From Sporosarcina sp. P13 (lineage in GTDB: Bacteria; Bacillota; Bacilli; Bacillales_A; Planococcaceae), in the NCBI RefSeq assembly GCF_002743055.1, contig NZ_PDYM01000009.1:1-64000 (forward strand): a DNA stretch of 64,000 nt. The letters run 5' to 3'. Below are positions 37,583-46,658 of this stretch, one piece after another. Position numbers and translations under genes: made by a program. Under the pieces are notes generated by a model. That model was not told the origin of the DNA. It worked only from the letters and a program-made list of their open reading frames with translations, and did not search any database. Positions within the stretch are counted from its first letter, which is position 1, and the number at the start of each line of letters is the position of its first letter.

Positions 37583-39850
37583 GTGGTGATTTCAGCAAAA
37601 ACAAACAATAGCATTATACTCTTTTCTATTATAGTTGCCCTATTAGTGTATCTTAACTTTCCCTTACTTACTGCACAAGCAGAAGTGCAAAATCAGCGGT
37701 TTTCCGATGTCAGCAATGAATTTTGGGCTAAAGATGAAGTGACTCGCCTAGTAGATGAGGGAATTATCAATGGCTACCAAGATCTACAATTCCGCCCAGG
37801 TGTTAGTATTGTCCGTGGGCAAGCGGCTAATCTATTAACGGTTGCGTTAGATTTACCAGATGCCCCTTATCAGCCGATTTTCAAAGATGTAAGCTCAAAA
37901 TCTTCAAATTTACGTGGAGCGATGGCTACTTATCAAGCGGGAATTTTTGGCGGTAAACCCGATGGCACGTTTGGAACTAGCGATAACTTAACGAGAGAAC
38001 AAATGGCAAGTGTATTGGTTAAGGCATTTAAATTAAAAGATACCGGAGAAGAAGTTCGTTTTACGGATGATAATAAAATTAGTGAATCGCATAAGTATGG
38101 TGTAAAAGTTCTGATGCAACATAAAATTACAACAGGTAAAGAAGATGGTTCATTTGCTCCTAAAGACCCTGTAACTCGAGGATCATTTGTAGTGTTTTTA
38201 CATAGAGCGATGATCCAGACGGGTATGTTAGATGAGAAAGAATCAATCAAATTCAATAAACCACAAACAACAGGAAAATTTGAACCGATACGATTTGAAC
38301 AGAAGCTTGTAAAAGTTCCATTATCAGACAATAGTCAAACGTTCTTACGTTCAAATAATTATTTGCAGTTAAGTGCACAACGCGTAAAGCAGCATGCGCA
38401 TGCTACAGACCGGATCTACATTTATGGTGTGAGTGATATGAAAAATACGAGAGTGACCGTAACAAAACGTGAATTGCCAAATGGTGACTATTTTGTGTTT
38501 GTCGAGTTACGAAACCCTGACCGAATGCCGATCCGTGTAGATTTAGTGCAAGTGGAAGAAAATATCGAATCGATGCGTTTAGAGTCTTATAGTAAATATC
38601 CGATAAAAAAAGACATTGATGAAACGTTCGGTTTCGATATTGCTACTTCACCAATTGGTGTACTTGAAACGATAACCTCTCAAGGTACGGGTCAACAGAT
38701 GATTGCGAAATCGTATCGTTCACGTGAATTAGAGATGAGATACCCTAACGGTGCAACGAGTCATACACGTGAGTTACAAGAAGAGAGAGATTCTTATAGC
38801 AATATTTTGATGGGTTCAAATCGCGTATCCATTTATCAGCTATACTCACGTGGCTATGATGTAGTCGATCAATGGTATTTAGCATCTGCGGAGAAATTAT
38901 TCTCTACGAATGAACGGATGGATGCGTGGATACGTGAATCCGTTACGTATTATAAGAAACGTAATAAGTGGTACACAGCGAATGGTCCGTATAATAAAAT
39001 GGCGACTACAATTGAACCAATGCCCGCTTCAGGCAGGGGATATGGTCGGAATTTATTGTTAGTGAAAGAAGATCGTGTCATGCTTCTTTATAATCAAACA
39101 CAAGAACGATTTTATGAAGATATACTCCATAACGCATTCACGAACTTAACAATTTTTAGAGGGAGTAAACCGTATTGGGAAACCGAAGTGACGAGTACGT
39201 ATTTGAAACACTTGTATAACATTACGGCACCATTCGTTGATACACGCTTTAATGAACAAATTGCATTATTCCTCTATAATGGTGGAAATGCATTTGGACA
39301 TAAAGATTATAATGAGGGCTTGAAAAATTACGCAAATTTACTCGTACAGCAGCATAAGAGCGGCAATGTCAGTGCGTTGTCAAGTACAGCCTACTATATT
39401 CCTGATTATTTTCCAACGAGACAGCAAGTTCGAACACATACTTCCATGAACCACTTGCTTGGTGGGATGAATATCCTGTTGTTGGCATACCAAGAATTTA
39501 AGAACCCTGTCTATTTAGAGAACGCCAGCGCTATTGAAAAGGCGATTCGGACAGAAGAGAAGAAGTGGATTCGGAGTGACGGTGATATTTGGTACAAACG
39601 TGCACCGGATGGACAGTTTATTGGAAGAGATTATGTTCATTTAACATTGGAAGATTTGATTCATTCGTATGAAATGTGGTCAAAAGTAGACCAATCAAAA
39701 GCCAAAGTCTTTGAGCGAATGATTCGTTCAAAAGCAGGTTATTTGAATAAGACGAAACAAGGCTACACAACGAAGATTAAAGTAGGTTTACAGCGAATCA
39801 ATATGTCTAACTTACTTCCAGCAGGTAAGGAACATACAGACGCATTGTAA
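37583..39850 (+). CDS. SLH-domain surface protein with uncharacterised helical C-terminal region
   Basis: 755 residues. Signal peptide (hydrophobic 11-30, cut after AQA near residue 33), then three SLH domains to about residue 210 (FSDVSNEFWAKDEVTRLVDEG, FKDVSSKS...GGKPDGTFG, RFTDDNK...GKEDGSFAPKDPVTRG). A ~545-residue module follows that I do not recognise. It starts with β-rich sequence (RVTVTKRELPNGDYFVFVELRNP), then long helical stretches with many aromatic residues (YYKKRNKWYTANGPYN, HTSMNHLLGGMN), perhaps an α/α-toroid-type fold. SLH domains bind pyruvylated wall polymer, so the protein should be wall-bound. Start is GTG 37583 with a weak GGAG-type site. Confidence 0.8.
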   Translation: MVISAKTNNSIILFSIIVALLVYLNFPLLTAQAEVQNQRFSDVSNEFWAKDEVTRLVDEGIINGYQDLQFRPGVSIVRGQAANLLTVALDLPDAPYQPIFKDVSSKSSNLRGAMATYQAGIFGGKPDGTFGTSDNLTREQMASVLVKAFKLKDTGEEVRFTDDNKISESHKYGVKVLMQHKITTGKEDGSFAPKDPVTRGSFVVFLHRAMIQTGMLDEKESIKFNKPQTTGKFEPIRFEQKLVKVPLSDNSQTFLRSNNYLQLSAQRVKQHAHATDRIYIYGVSDMKNTRVTVTKRELPNGDYFVFVELRNPDRMPIRVDLVQVEENIESMRLESYSKYPIKKDIDETFGFDIATSPIGVLETITSQGTGQQMIAKSYRSRELEMRYPNGATSHTRELQEERDSYSNILMGSNRVSIYQLYSRGYDVVDQWYLASAEKLFSTNERMDAWIRESVTYYKKRNKWYTANGPYNKMATTIEPMPASGRGYGRNLLLVKEDRVMLLYNQTQERFYEDILHNAFTNLTIFRGSKPYWETEVTSTYLKHLYNITAPFVDTRFNEQIALFLYNGGNAFGHKDYNEGLKNYANLLVQQHKSGNVSALSSTAYYIPDYFPTRQQVRTHTSMNHLLGGMNILLLAYQEFKNPVYLENASAIEKAIRTEEKKWIRSDGDIWYKRAPDGQFIGRDYVHLTLEDLIHSYEMWSKVDQSKAKVFERMIRSKAGYLNKTKQGYTTKIKVGLQRINMSNLLPAGKEHTDAL

Positions 39851-39854
39851 TACT

Positions 39855-39890
39855 AAAAACACCATCTCTGCTAGTGGAGATGGTGTTTTT
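39855..39890. terminator. Bidirectional terminator
   Basis: A 14-bp stem (39855-39868 with 39877-39890) with A and T ends, between convergent SLH genes. Confidence 0.9.
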
Positions 39891-39902
39891 CTGTTACTTA
39901 CT

Positions 39903-41927
39903 TTATTTGATTACAGTGACGAGATTAGAATGGATCCAACCATAACGTTCGGCGGGTTTCATGTATTCTGGGTTGGTGTCGGCCAGTACTTTGTACCACA
40001 CATAGCCATCTTCGTCTTTTGCACGGTCTAGGATTACGAGAGGATAACCGAATGCGGACATTTCACCCGGATGTTTAGCTTTATATGCAAATAAAATATT
40101 ATTGCGTTTGTTTGATGTAGGGCTTGTCCGTATATTGACATTCGTTGTGCCGGTATACGAAATAAATGCAAGTTCTGCTTGATTCGCATCTTTATTGCCT
40201 AGGAATTGATCAATTCTCCACATATGTCCGGCAATTTTGCTCCCCCAGTATGGATCAGAGGCGTATCTCATATTGAAACCAACTGCCTTGTTTCCAGGAG
40301 CGGCTCCATTCGCATAAGCACCAAACGGATTGGCGTAATTCAAATTGATATATCGAGTAATGAATGCATCGACACTTTTCGTAGGATTTTGATAGAATTC
40401 ACCTTTTTCTGGCGAAGAATCAAATACGCGAATGCCGAAAATATTATTTTTGTTTTGTGCATTGGCACTCATACCAAAATCACTTTCATGAATGGCAGTG
40501 GCTAAAATGAACATAGCATTAACATTGTGTAACTCTTCCATCTTTTTAGCATACGAACCAAGTCCGATGAGTTTTGACTTTGTTTTTGCCGCCTTATAAC
40601 GTGCGATACCTGTTTTTTCTCTAGCATCTAACGCATTCATGATAAAAAGATTTAATTCTGCTGCTGTATAAGAAGAAGGTTTACGCACGGATTGGAATTG
40701 GAAGTATGGATAGTAGGTTACCGCTTGTCCGTTTCCTTGCTCTTTAAAATGAACACCGTCGTTACTTGTATACGTCTGTCCTTTTTTCATAGTAGGGGAA
40801 GCAGGTCCCACAGTATACGCTGTATATCTTCCGGAATATTGTTTACTCTTCGTATCGAATGTTCGGTAGTACGGGTAATGTACGAGTAGGCCGTCGTTCG
40901 TTACTATGTAGTAGCTTGAGCCTTTAGACAGTTGTGTCGGCACCAAGTCGACTTCTGCATGTTTTGCGTAATATGTATATCCACCTACTCCTACAACTAC
41001 ACGTTCATCACTACTTCCGATATACTCCAGTTCATGTCCTTTTTGAACATATGTCACTTCATTTTTCAATGCGGTGTCACTATAAAGGGACGTGTATTGC
41101 TTTGGATTTTCCGCAGCAAACACTTGTCCAGACTTCATTTTGATTATTTTATTGTTGATTGAAATGGTTTGGATCACAGATGATGCATTGTAAGCAGCTA
41201 ATGCATTCGCAAAACTGCTATAGGCATCGTTTGTAACATGTAGTTGGCTGTTTGAAATGGTACTAACCTTATGTACTTTTGGATTTTCATTATCCACTAT
41301 AGGAGGCACTGGAACAGGTGATCCACTTTGGTTAGTAACTGCGAACATTCTATATAAGAACGCTGATGCATGGGCAATTGTTGCATTGCTTTTTGGCTTG
41401 AAATAACCGTTGTCTCCTCGAATAATATGTAAATTAGACGCAGCCGATACAGCTCCGACAAAATTCGATGAGATACTCTTACTATCCTTAAACGGGACGA
41501 GTGTTGAATTAACGCTAATATCCAAGTAGCGGAATGCCTTAAAAATCATACCTGCCATTTGCTGTCTAGTAATCTGTTGACTCGGCTTGAATGTACCGTC
41601 TGGATAACCACCTAAAATACCAGCACCCGCCGCATTTTGAATTTCAATCGTACGTGACTGGTTCGCATGTAAATCTTTAAATGTGTACTTCGTCGATACG
41701 GGCAGTGCAAGGGATCGCGCTAGGTAAGAAGCGAACTCTCCTCGTGTGATCGCTCGATTCGGATAAACATTTCCTTTCGCATCAGTTTGGATGACGCCTT
41801 TATTGACCCAAAATGTCAGTTCCTCTTTCATTTGATGGCCGCTGAAATCATTGGCACTTGCAACTGACGTGAACAATGGAGAAACTAGTAGAAGCAACAA
41901 TAGAAATGATGCAATCCATCTTTTCAA
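39903..41927 (-). CDS. SLH-domain endo-β-N-acetylglucosaminidase (GH73-like autolysin)
   Basis: 674 residues. Signal peptide (ends ASA, residue ~25), three SLH domains (about 28-195, with GGYPDGTFKPSQQITRQQM), a β-rich middle, then a glucosaminidase domain around residues 420-580 (NVNAMFILATAIHESDFGMSA, NNIFGIRVFD, DAFITRYI). Glu in AIHESDFG is the likely acid catalyst. It ends with an SH3-like tail (NVNIRTSPTSNKRN, YGWIHSNLVTVIK). Cuts glycan strands of peptidoglycan, by family. Start is TTG 41927 after AGGGGG. Convergent with the preceding SLH gene, divergent from the polymerase/ligase gene. Confidence 0.88.
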   Translation of the reverse strand: MKRWIASFLLLLLLVSPLFTSVASANDFSGHQMKEELTFWVNKGVIQTDAKGNVYPNRAITRGEFASYLARSLALPVSTKYTFKDLHANQSRTIEIQNAAGAGILGGYPDGTFKPSQQITRQQMAGMIFKAFRYLDISVNSTLVPFKDSKSISSNFVGAVSAASNLHIIRGDNGYFKPKSNATIAHASAFLYRMFAVTNQSGSPVPVPPIVDNENPKVHKVSTISNSQLHVTNDAYSSFANALAAYNASSVIQTISINNKIIKMKSGQVFAAENPKQYTSLYSDTALKNEVTYVQKGHELEYIGSSDERVVVGVGGYTYYAKHAEVDLVPTQLSKGSSYYIVTNDGLLVHYPYYRTFDTKSKQYSGRYTAYTVGPASPTMKKGQTYTSNDGVHFKEQGNGQAVTYYPYFQFQSVRKPSSYTAAELNLFIMNALDAREKTGIARYKAAKTKSKLIGLGSYAKKMEELHNVNAMFILATAIHESDFGMSANAQNKNNIFGIRVFDSSPEKGEFYQNPTKSVDAFITRYINLNYANPFGAYANGAAPGNKAVGFNMRYASDPYWGSKIAGHMWRIDQFLGNKDANQAELAFISYTGTTNVNIRTSPTSNKRNNILFAYKAKHPGEMSAFGYPLVILDRAKDEDGYVWYKVLADTNPEYMKPAERYGWIHSNLVTVIK

Positions 41928-42155
41928 CTCAAAACCCCCTCTATAAATATACTATAATTGTATCAGAAAGTAGCGGGCTTAGTAAGTTGCGTTTGTCATA
42001 TTGGCAGATTCATACCATAAGGAGATTCAATCCTCTAGCCTTTAAAAAAAATGGATGAATTCGAAAAGATGCAACGAAAGCTTTCACAATTCTGTCCTAG
42101 ATAGTGATATAATGCAACAAGGAACACGCAAGCGCAGAAAGGGTTTTAAAGTCTA

Positions 42156-43628
42156 ATGAATAAATGGATTCAGCGATTGGAAAAACAATCTACAAGTACA
42201 TTACTGATTGCAGTAGCAGTTATGACGATTGCTTTGCTGCTGCCTTCGAAAATAGCATTACTCGGAACGGCCTTATTTTTTGTCATATTCGCGTTTTTAC
42301 AACCGCAGCAGAGTCTTCTGTTCTTGGTGATCTACGTCAATATCCGACCATTTTTAATAGAAGTAAATAGTGGACTAAAATTGATAGGAGATTTAATCAT
42401 TTTTGTAGTATTTGCGTGGACGCTGTTTCAGTACAGACGCAATATTCGCGCGTTATTTACGTTTAAATGGTTTGAATGGAGTTTCTTTGCTTTCATTCTA
42501 TTTGGATCGATTATAGGTCTACTCAATGATGTAACGCCTACAGCGATAATCTTCCAAATTCGTACATTCATCATAATGTATTTGTTGTATTATATTATTG
42601 CTAGAATGACACTTACAAATCAATGGTTGAAAGATCTTGCATGGGTGACTGTGTGGACGAATATTGTTATGTCGCTTCATGGATTAGTTGAGAAACTATC
42701 ATTACGCCAATTTCTTTTACCAGAAGAGTGGAAGTATAAAGTGCTATCCGCTACAAACTTTGTACGTATTTACGGATTGGCGGGTAATCCAAACTCGTTG
42801 GCCTTGTCTTTATTCTTCGGTATCGTGGGCCTTATTTACTTACAGCATATTTACAAGGACAATAAATACAAGTGGACTTTCCGGGTGTTGCTCGTTCTAT
42901 TCCTAGGAATTCTTGTATTGACCTATTCTAGAGGTACTTGGATTTCAGCATTGATTTTCGGTGTGGTGTTCATCGTTATGACGAGAAAATGGTATTTACT
43001 AAAACGTCTAGTGGTAGCGGGTGTCACATCTATAATCTTAATTTATTATCCGGTAAACTTCGCTGTGCAATATGTGCAGGAACTAAGTGTTGAGGATAAA
43101 GTTCAGACGCCAACTACTGGTAGTATTGGAGGGCGTTTCGGTGAGACGTTCGATGAGAAGAACTTAGCGCTGATGACGGAAAGTGGTCGATTCTTTTATA
43201 TTCGAAAAGGCTTTGAGATTTTTAGCGATCATCCTGTAACAGGAACTGGATTCGGTTCGTTTGGTGGTTCCGCCACACTCTCGTACGGTTCTCCAATCTA
43301 TGATCATTACGGTATCAGTTCGGATATCTATGGCGGGAAGTATTTCTATTCAGATAATCAGTACATTCAAGTCATTACGGAAACGGGAGTGATCGGTGTC
43401 CTCATCTTCGCCCTGTTCTTACTGAGTATGCTGTGGTCCTTCTGGAAAGCACGAAAGACGAATTTCGGTGCCTTTATGATCGCCCTATGGTTTTCCACAG
43501 GCGTCTCAGGTATGTACTATAATATTTGGGAACTGAAGATGTACACCTTGTTCTACTTCATCTTACTAGGTGCATTTGTCGCGTTTTCAAAACTTCAAGA
43601 ACAACAATCCAAAACTACGAACGGATAA
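42156..43628 (+). CDS. O-antigen ligase/polymerase family membrane protein
   Basis: 490 residues with about 12 membrane helices and a large extracytoplasmic loop (about residues 300-400). Wzy_C-type signatures: GLAGNPNSLALSLFFG near residue 205, TYSRGTWISALIFG near 255, and DHPVTGTGFGSFGG in the loop. Such proteins polymerise polysaccharide repeats or join glycans to an acceptor. In this surface-gene region it may act on the secondary wall polymer or an exopolysaccharide; sequence alone cannot say. AAAGGG lies upstream of ATG 42156. Confidence 0.85.
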   Translation: MNKWIQRLEKQSTSTLLIAVAVMTIALLLPSKIALLGTALFFVIFAFLQPQQSLLFLVIYVNIRPFLIEVNSGLKLIGDLIIFVVFAWTLFQYRRNIRALFTFKWFEWSFFAFILFGSIIGLLNDVTPTAIIFQIRTFIIMYLLYYIIARMTLTNQWLKDLAWVTVWTNIVMSLHGLVEKLSLRQFLLPEEWKYKVLSATNFVRIYGLAGNPNSLALSLFFGIVGLIYLQHIYKDNKYKWTFRVLLVLFLGILVLTYSRGTWISALIFGVVFIVMTRKWYLLKRLVVAGVTSIILIYYPVNFAVQYVQELSVEDKVQTPTTGSIGGRFGETFDEKNLALMTESGRFFYIRKGFEIFSDHPVTGTGFGSFGGSATLSYGSPIYDHYGISSDIYGGKYFYSDNQYIQVITETGVIGVLIFALFLLSMLWSFWKARKTNFGAFMIALWFSTGVSGMYYNIWELKMYTLFYFILLGAFVAFSKLQEQQSKTTNG

Positions 43629-43648
43629 CCTCCGTTCGTAGTTTTTTC
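43611..43648 (+). terminator. Intrinsic terminator
   Basis: A perfect 15-bp stem (43611-43625 with 43631-43645) and T run; the stop codon of the ligase gene is in the loop. Confidence 0.9.
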
Positions 43649-43667
43649 TTATGATGAAATGTGACGG

Positions 43668-43835
43668 AGTGGGAAGGTTACCGTTTCACTGCGCTCCAGG
43701 CGGACGCGTTCTGGAGGGCCCGCGATGAGCCAACCTTCGCTACGCTCATTGGTTGTCTCACCTGTCGGGCTGATCCTCCCAGAGTCGCCGCCTTACACTA
43801 CGCTTCACTAGTGTATTCGCCTTTAGTAAGTGAGG
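43668..43835 (-). repeat. Structured repeat family C, copy 1
   Basis: A GC-rich ~165-bp element in an AT-rich intergenic region. Read on the minus strand it contains TGAGAC-AACC...GGTTGGCTCA (arms 43751-43760 and 43726-43735), followed by CGCGGG and CCTCCAGAACGCGTCCGCC. The TGAGAC/GGCTCA hairpin and GCGGG tail resemble families A and B. Confidence 0.7.
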
Positions 43836-43949
43836 GGTATTTTCAGCTCTTGACTTAGGTTTTTCATTTGAACTTAAAAAGTAAAGAAACAGATACCTAG
43901 TTACTTGAAAACTACAATCAATTCTAAAATTAATTATAGTCTTAGTGTA

Positions 43950-44075
43950 GGATTGAAGCGGAAGAAGGGGCGACTCCGGGAGGATCAGCGTGCGCCTTGA
44001 GATCCCGCAGGTAGCGCTAGCGGACGAGGAAGCTCAAGCCACGCCCTCCGGAACGCGTCCCCTTCTGTAGCGAAA
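43950..44075 (+). repeat. Structured repeat family C, copy 2
   Basis: A GC-rich ~125-bp element related to copy 1 but in the opposite orientation. It has GACTCCGGGAGGATCAGCG, a hairpin CTTGAG (43996-44001) with CTCAAG (44033-44038), then CGCCCTCCGGAACGCGTCC. Dispersed elements of this general form are common in Bacillaceae genomes, as I recall. Confidence 0.72.
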
Positions 44076-44225
44076 ATCCCGGACCACTCATCAAATCCTA
44101 AATTGCAGCTTCTTCTTTTTTACTTTTCTCGTTCAAACGACAGATAGTAATCCTATGATCGGTTTGGTAGACTATATAGTGATATAGAAAAGAAAAGGTG
44201 GAGTTGCTTTATCAAACAAAGTAGT

Positions 44226-46532
44226 TTGCTGTCACGAACCAAGCGGAAAGTTGCAATCACTGCGATGTCTGCAGCGATGTTGCTATCTTTGCCGTTAGGT
44301 GCATCAGCCAGCACAAAAACTGTCGCTAGTTACCCAGTTTCCTCAGGCGTTAATTATTCCCACTATACATATTCAGCAAGTAGCCATATCAATCATCTCT
44401 CAATCAACCTAAGTGATCCTTACACAAAGTTGAAAATGGGCGTGCCTTCGCCTTTATCGAAAACAGCTCCTACATTGACACTCGCAAACCGCGATTCAAG
44501 AGAAGGTCATCGTGTCGTAGGCGCTGTCAATGCGTCTTTCTTTGACATGAAAACCGGCATGCCGATGTACTTACTTTCGGAAGGAAATGAAATCGTCAAC
44601 GGTGGTGTAATCTCTAGTTCTAACGCTTACTATGTGAGTCACCCAATCGCTTTCGGCGTAACGAGCAATGGTTTAGCAGAAATCGATAATTTTAACCTAG
44701 GTATTGAAATAGGTGCAAAAGGTAATGTCTATCAAATGACAGGTATCAATCGTGAACGTCAAGCAGATGAGACGATTATCTTTACGCCACAGCATGATAA
44801 GAATAGTACAGGCTCCAATGAATTCGGGATTGAAATCGTCGTGGAAACGAATGCACCTGTAACGTCTACTCATTACGGACAACAGCTTCAAGGAAAAGTC
44901 GTTAACGTACGAGGTTATGGGGATAAGCAATCAGTAGCAATTCCTCCAAATGGTTTTGTTTTATCAGTCCACGGTAAGAAAGGCTTGGATCGCTTCAAAT
45001 CTCTTACTGTTGGAGATGATGTGTCCTTAACATTATCCATTGATGATCAATGGAAAGACTCTGAGTTTATGATGGCAAGTGGCCCGATGCTTGTAAAAGA
45101 TGGAAAACGGCATATTACGATGGATACAACGAATTGGCGCGCAACTGCTCTCACAGCTAGAACCGCTATAGCTATTAGTAAAGATAAGAAGCAAGTACAT
45201 TTAGTAACAGTGGATTCACGTGCAGGTTATAGCAATGGTATGACGCTTACTCAATTTGCTAATTATTTAGTATCCCAGGGGTATGACCGCGCGTTAAACT
45301 TTGATGGTGGCGGTTCGACCACGATGGGAATCCGGAACTACGGAAGTAATACGGTAGTACTAGCCAATCGAACTACGAATTCTAGTCAACGAAATATCTC
45401 GGCCATTGTAGAAGCGATCAGCACAGCACCGACTGGGGAAGCGAATATACTTAATGTATCCCGTCAGCAAGTGGGCGAGATGCTAGTAGGAGCAACAGCT
45501 GACTTAAAAATTAATCACGTACTCGATGCGTACTACAATCCAATCGTTCCTAATTCATCACAAATAGTCACTACGTCTTCCAACGGTACAGTGGAAGGTA
45601 CTGGTTTGACGTATAAAGCGGTTAAAGCTGGAGTCGATCGCATCCAAGTGAGCTATGGACGTGCGCAACAGTCATTCCCGGTTACAGTAGTAGATCAGCC
45701 AGCTAAGTTAGTAGTTAAATCGTCAGCTACTAGTGTGAAGCCAGGGGAGAGCATTACGTTTTCAGCTACACCTGAAGATGCGACGGGTCAACCGATCATT
45801 TACCAGTCAAGTCAATTACTTTGGAGTGTAGAAGATGAAGAGATTGGTTCAATCACTTCTAGTGGAACGTTTACAGCTAGCAAACCTGGAATAACAGAAG
45901 TCCGTGCCACGCTAGGAACAAAAGTAATCGCGGTTCCAATTGAAGTGAAATCGATAGAGGCGCCTAATCCGACACCGCCAACGGGTGGAGATATTGGTCA
46001 AATTATAGACTTCTTCAAAGATGTACCCTTATCGTATCCATATGCTACAGAAATTTATTTCTTACGTAACAAACAAGTGATTACGGGGGATACTGATGGA
46101 AACTTCAATCCAAGAAATACATTGTCTAGGGAACATGCTGCAGTCATTTTAAGTCGTGCGTTTAATCTTCCACCTGTCGAAGAAGCTCGACAAAGTTTCA
46201 GTGATGTTCCTAAATCGCATCGCTACTATAATGAAATCAGTGCGATTGCTAATGCAAATATCGTAGGAGGCTATTCGGATGGGACATTTAACCCGAAAGG
46301 ACAGTTAACCCGTTCACAAATGGCGATGATTTTAGTAAAAGCTTATAAACTTGAAGGAGAATCGGTCAATAAATTCAAAGATGTCTCTCCGCAGCATGGT
46401 GCATATAAGCAAATTCATATTTTGGCAAACTATGGAATTACAACTGGTAATGAAAAGGGCGAGTTTATGCCTGGTACTCCAGTAAATCGTGCACAATTCA
46501 GTGCGTTCCTCTATAGAAGTATGCACTTGTAA
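44226..46532 (+). CDS. SLH-anchored phosphodiester glycosidase (NAGPA domain) with Ig-like domain
   Basis: 768 residues. Signal peptide (ends ASA, about residue 28). An NAGPA-type phosphodiester glycosidase domain follows to about residue 395 (VVGAVNASFFDMKTGMP, MASGPMLVKDGK, RTAIAISKDKKQVHLVTVD, ALNFDGGGSTTMGIRN). Next come Big/Ig-like β domains (about 400-590) and three C-terminal SLH domains (FFKDVPLSYPYATEIYFL, GGYSDGTFNPKGQLTRSQM, GNEKGEFMPGTPVNRAQF). NAGPA enzymes remove sugars linked through phosphodiesters, so a wall teichoic-type polymer is a plausible substrate. The TTG 44226 start lies 22 nt from the best ribosome site (44195-44203), so the true start may be an in-frame non-standard codon near 44211. 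Confidence 0.85.
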   Translation: MLSRTKRKVAITAMSAAMLLSLPLGASASTKTVASYPVSSGVNYSHYTYSASSHINHLSINLSDPYTKLKMGVPSPLSKTAPTLTLANRDSREGHRVVGAVNASFFDMKTGMPMYLLSEGNEIVNGGVISSSNAYYVSHPIAFGVTSNGLAEIDNFNLGIEIGAKGNVYQMTGINRERQADETIIFTPQHDKNSTGSNEFGIEIVVETNAPVTSTHYGQQLQGKVVNVRGYGDKQSVAIPPNGFVLSVHGKKGLDRFKSLTVGDDVSLTLSIDDQWKDSEFMMASGPMLVKDGKRHITMDTTNWRATALTARTAIAISKDKKQVHLVTVDSRAGYSNGMTLTQFANYLVSQGYDRALNFDGGGSTTMGIRNYGSNTVVLANRTTNSSQRNISAIVEAISTAPTGEANILNVSRQQVGEMLVGATADLKINHVLDAYYNPIVPNSSQIVTTSSNGTVEGTGLTYKAVKAGVDRIQVSYGRAQQSFPVTVVDQPAKLVVKSSATSVKPGESITFSATPEDATGQPIIYQSSQLLWSVEDEEIGSITSSGTFTASKPGITEVRATLGTKVIAVPIEVKSIEAPNPTPPTGGDIGQIIDFFKDVPLSYPYATEIYFLRNKQVITGDTDGNFNPRNTLSREHAAVILSRAFNLPPVEEARQSFSDVPKSHRYYNEISAIANANIVGGYSDGTFNPKGQLTRSQMAMILVKAYKLEGESVNKFKDVSPQHGAYKQIHILANYGITTGNEKGEFMPGTPVNRAQFSAFLYRSMHL

Positions 46533-46545
46533 GCTGTAGATGAAG

Positions 46546-46590
46546 GAGGTTTTCAAATCAAACGTATATGATTTGAGGGCCTCTCTTTCG
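46546..46590 (+). terminator. Probable terminator
   Basis: Arms 46546-46560 and 46569-46583 pair except for three internal bases; moderately T-rich end. Confidence 0.65.
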
Positions 46591-46658
46591 TTTACATACA
46601 ATAAAAAAGATCAGTCTGCTATACTTGTAGCAAATGATTTGAAAAGGATGTATGAACA

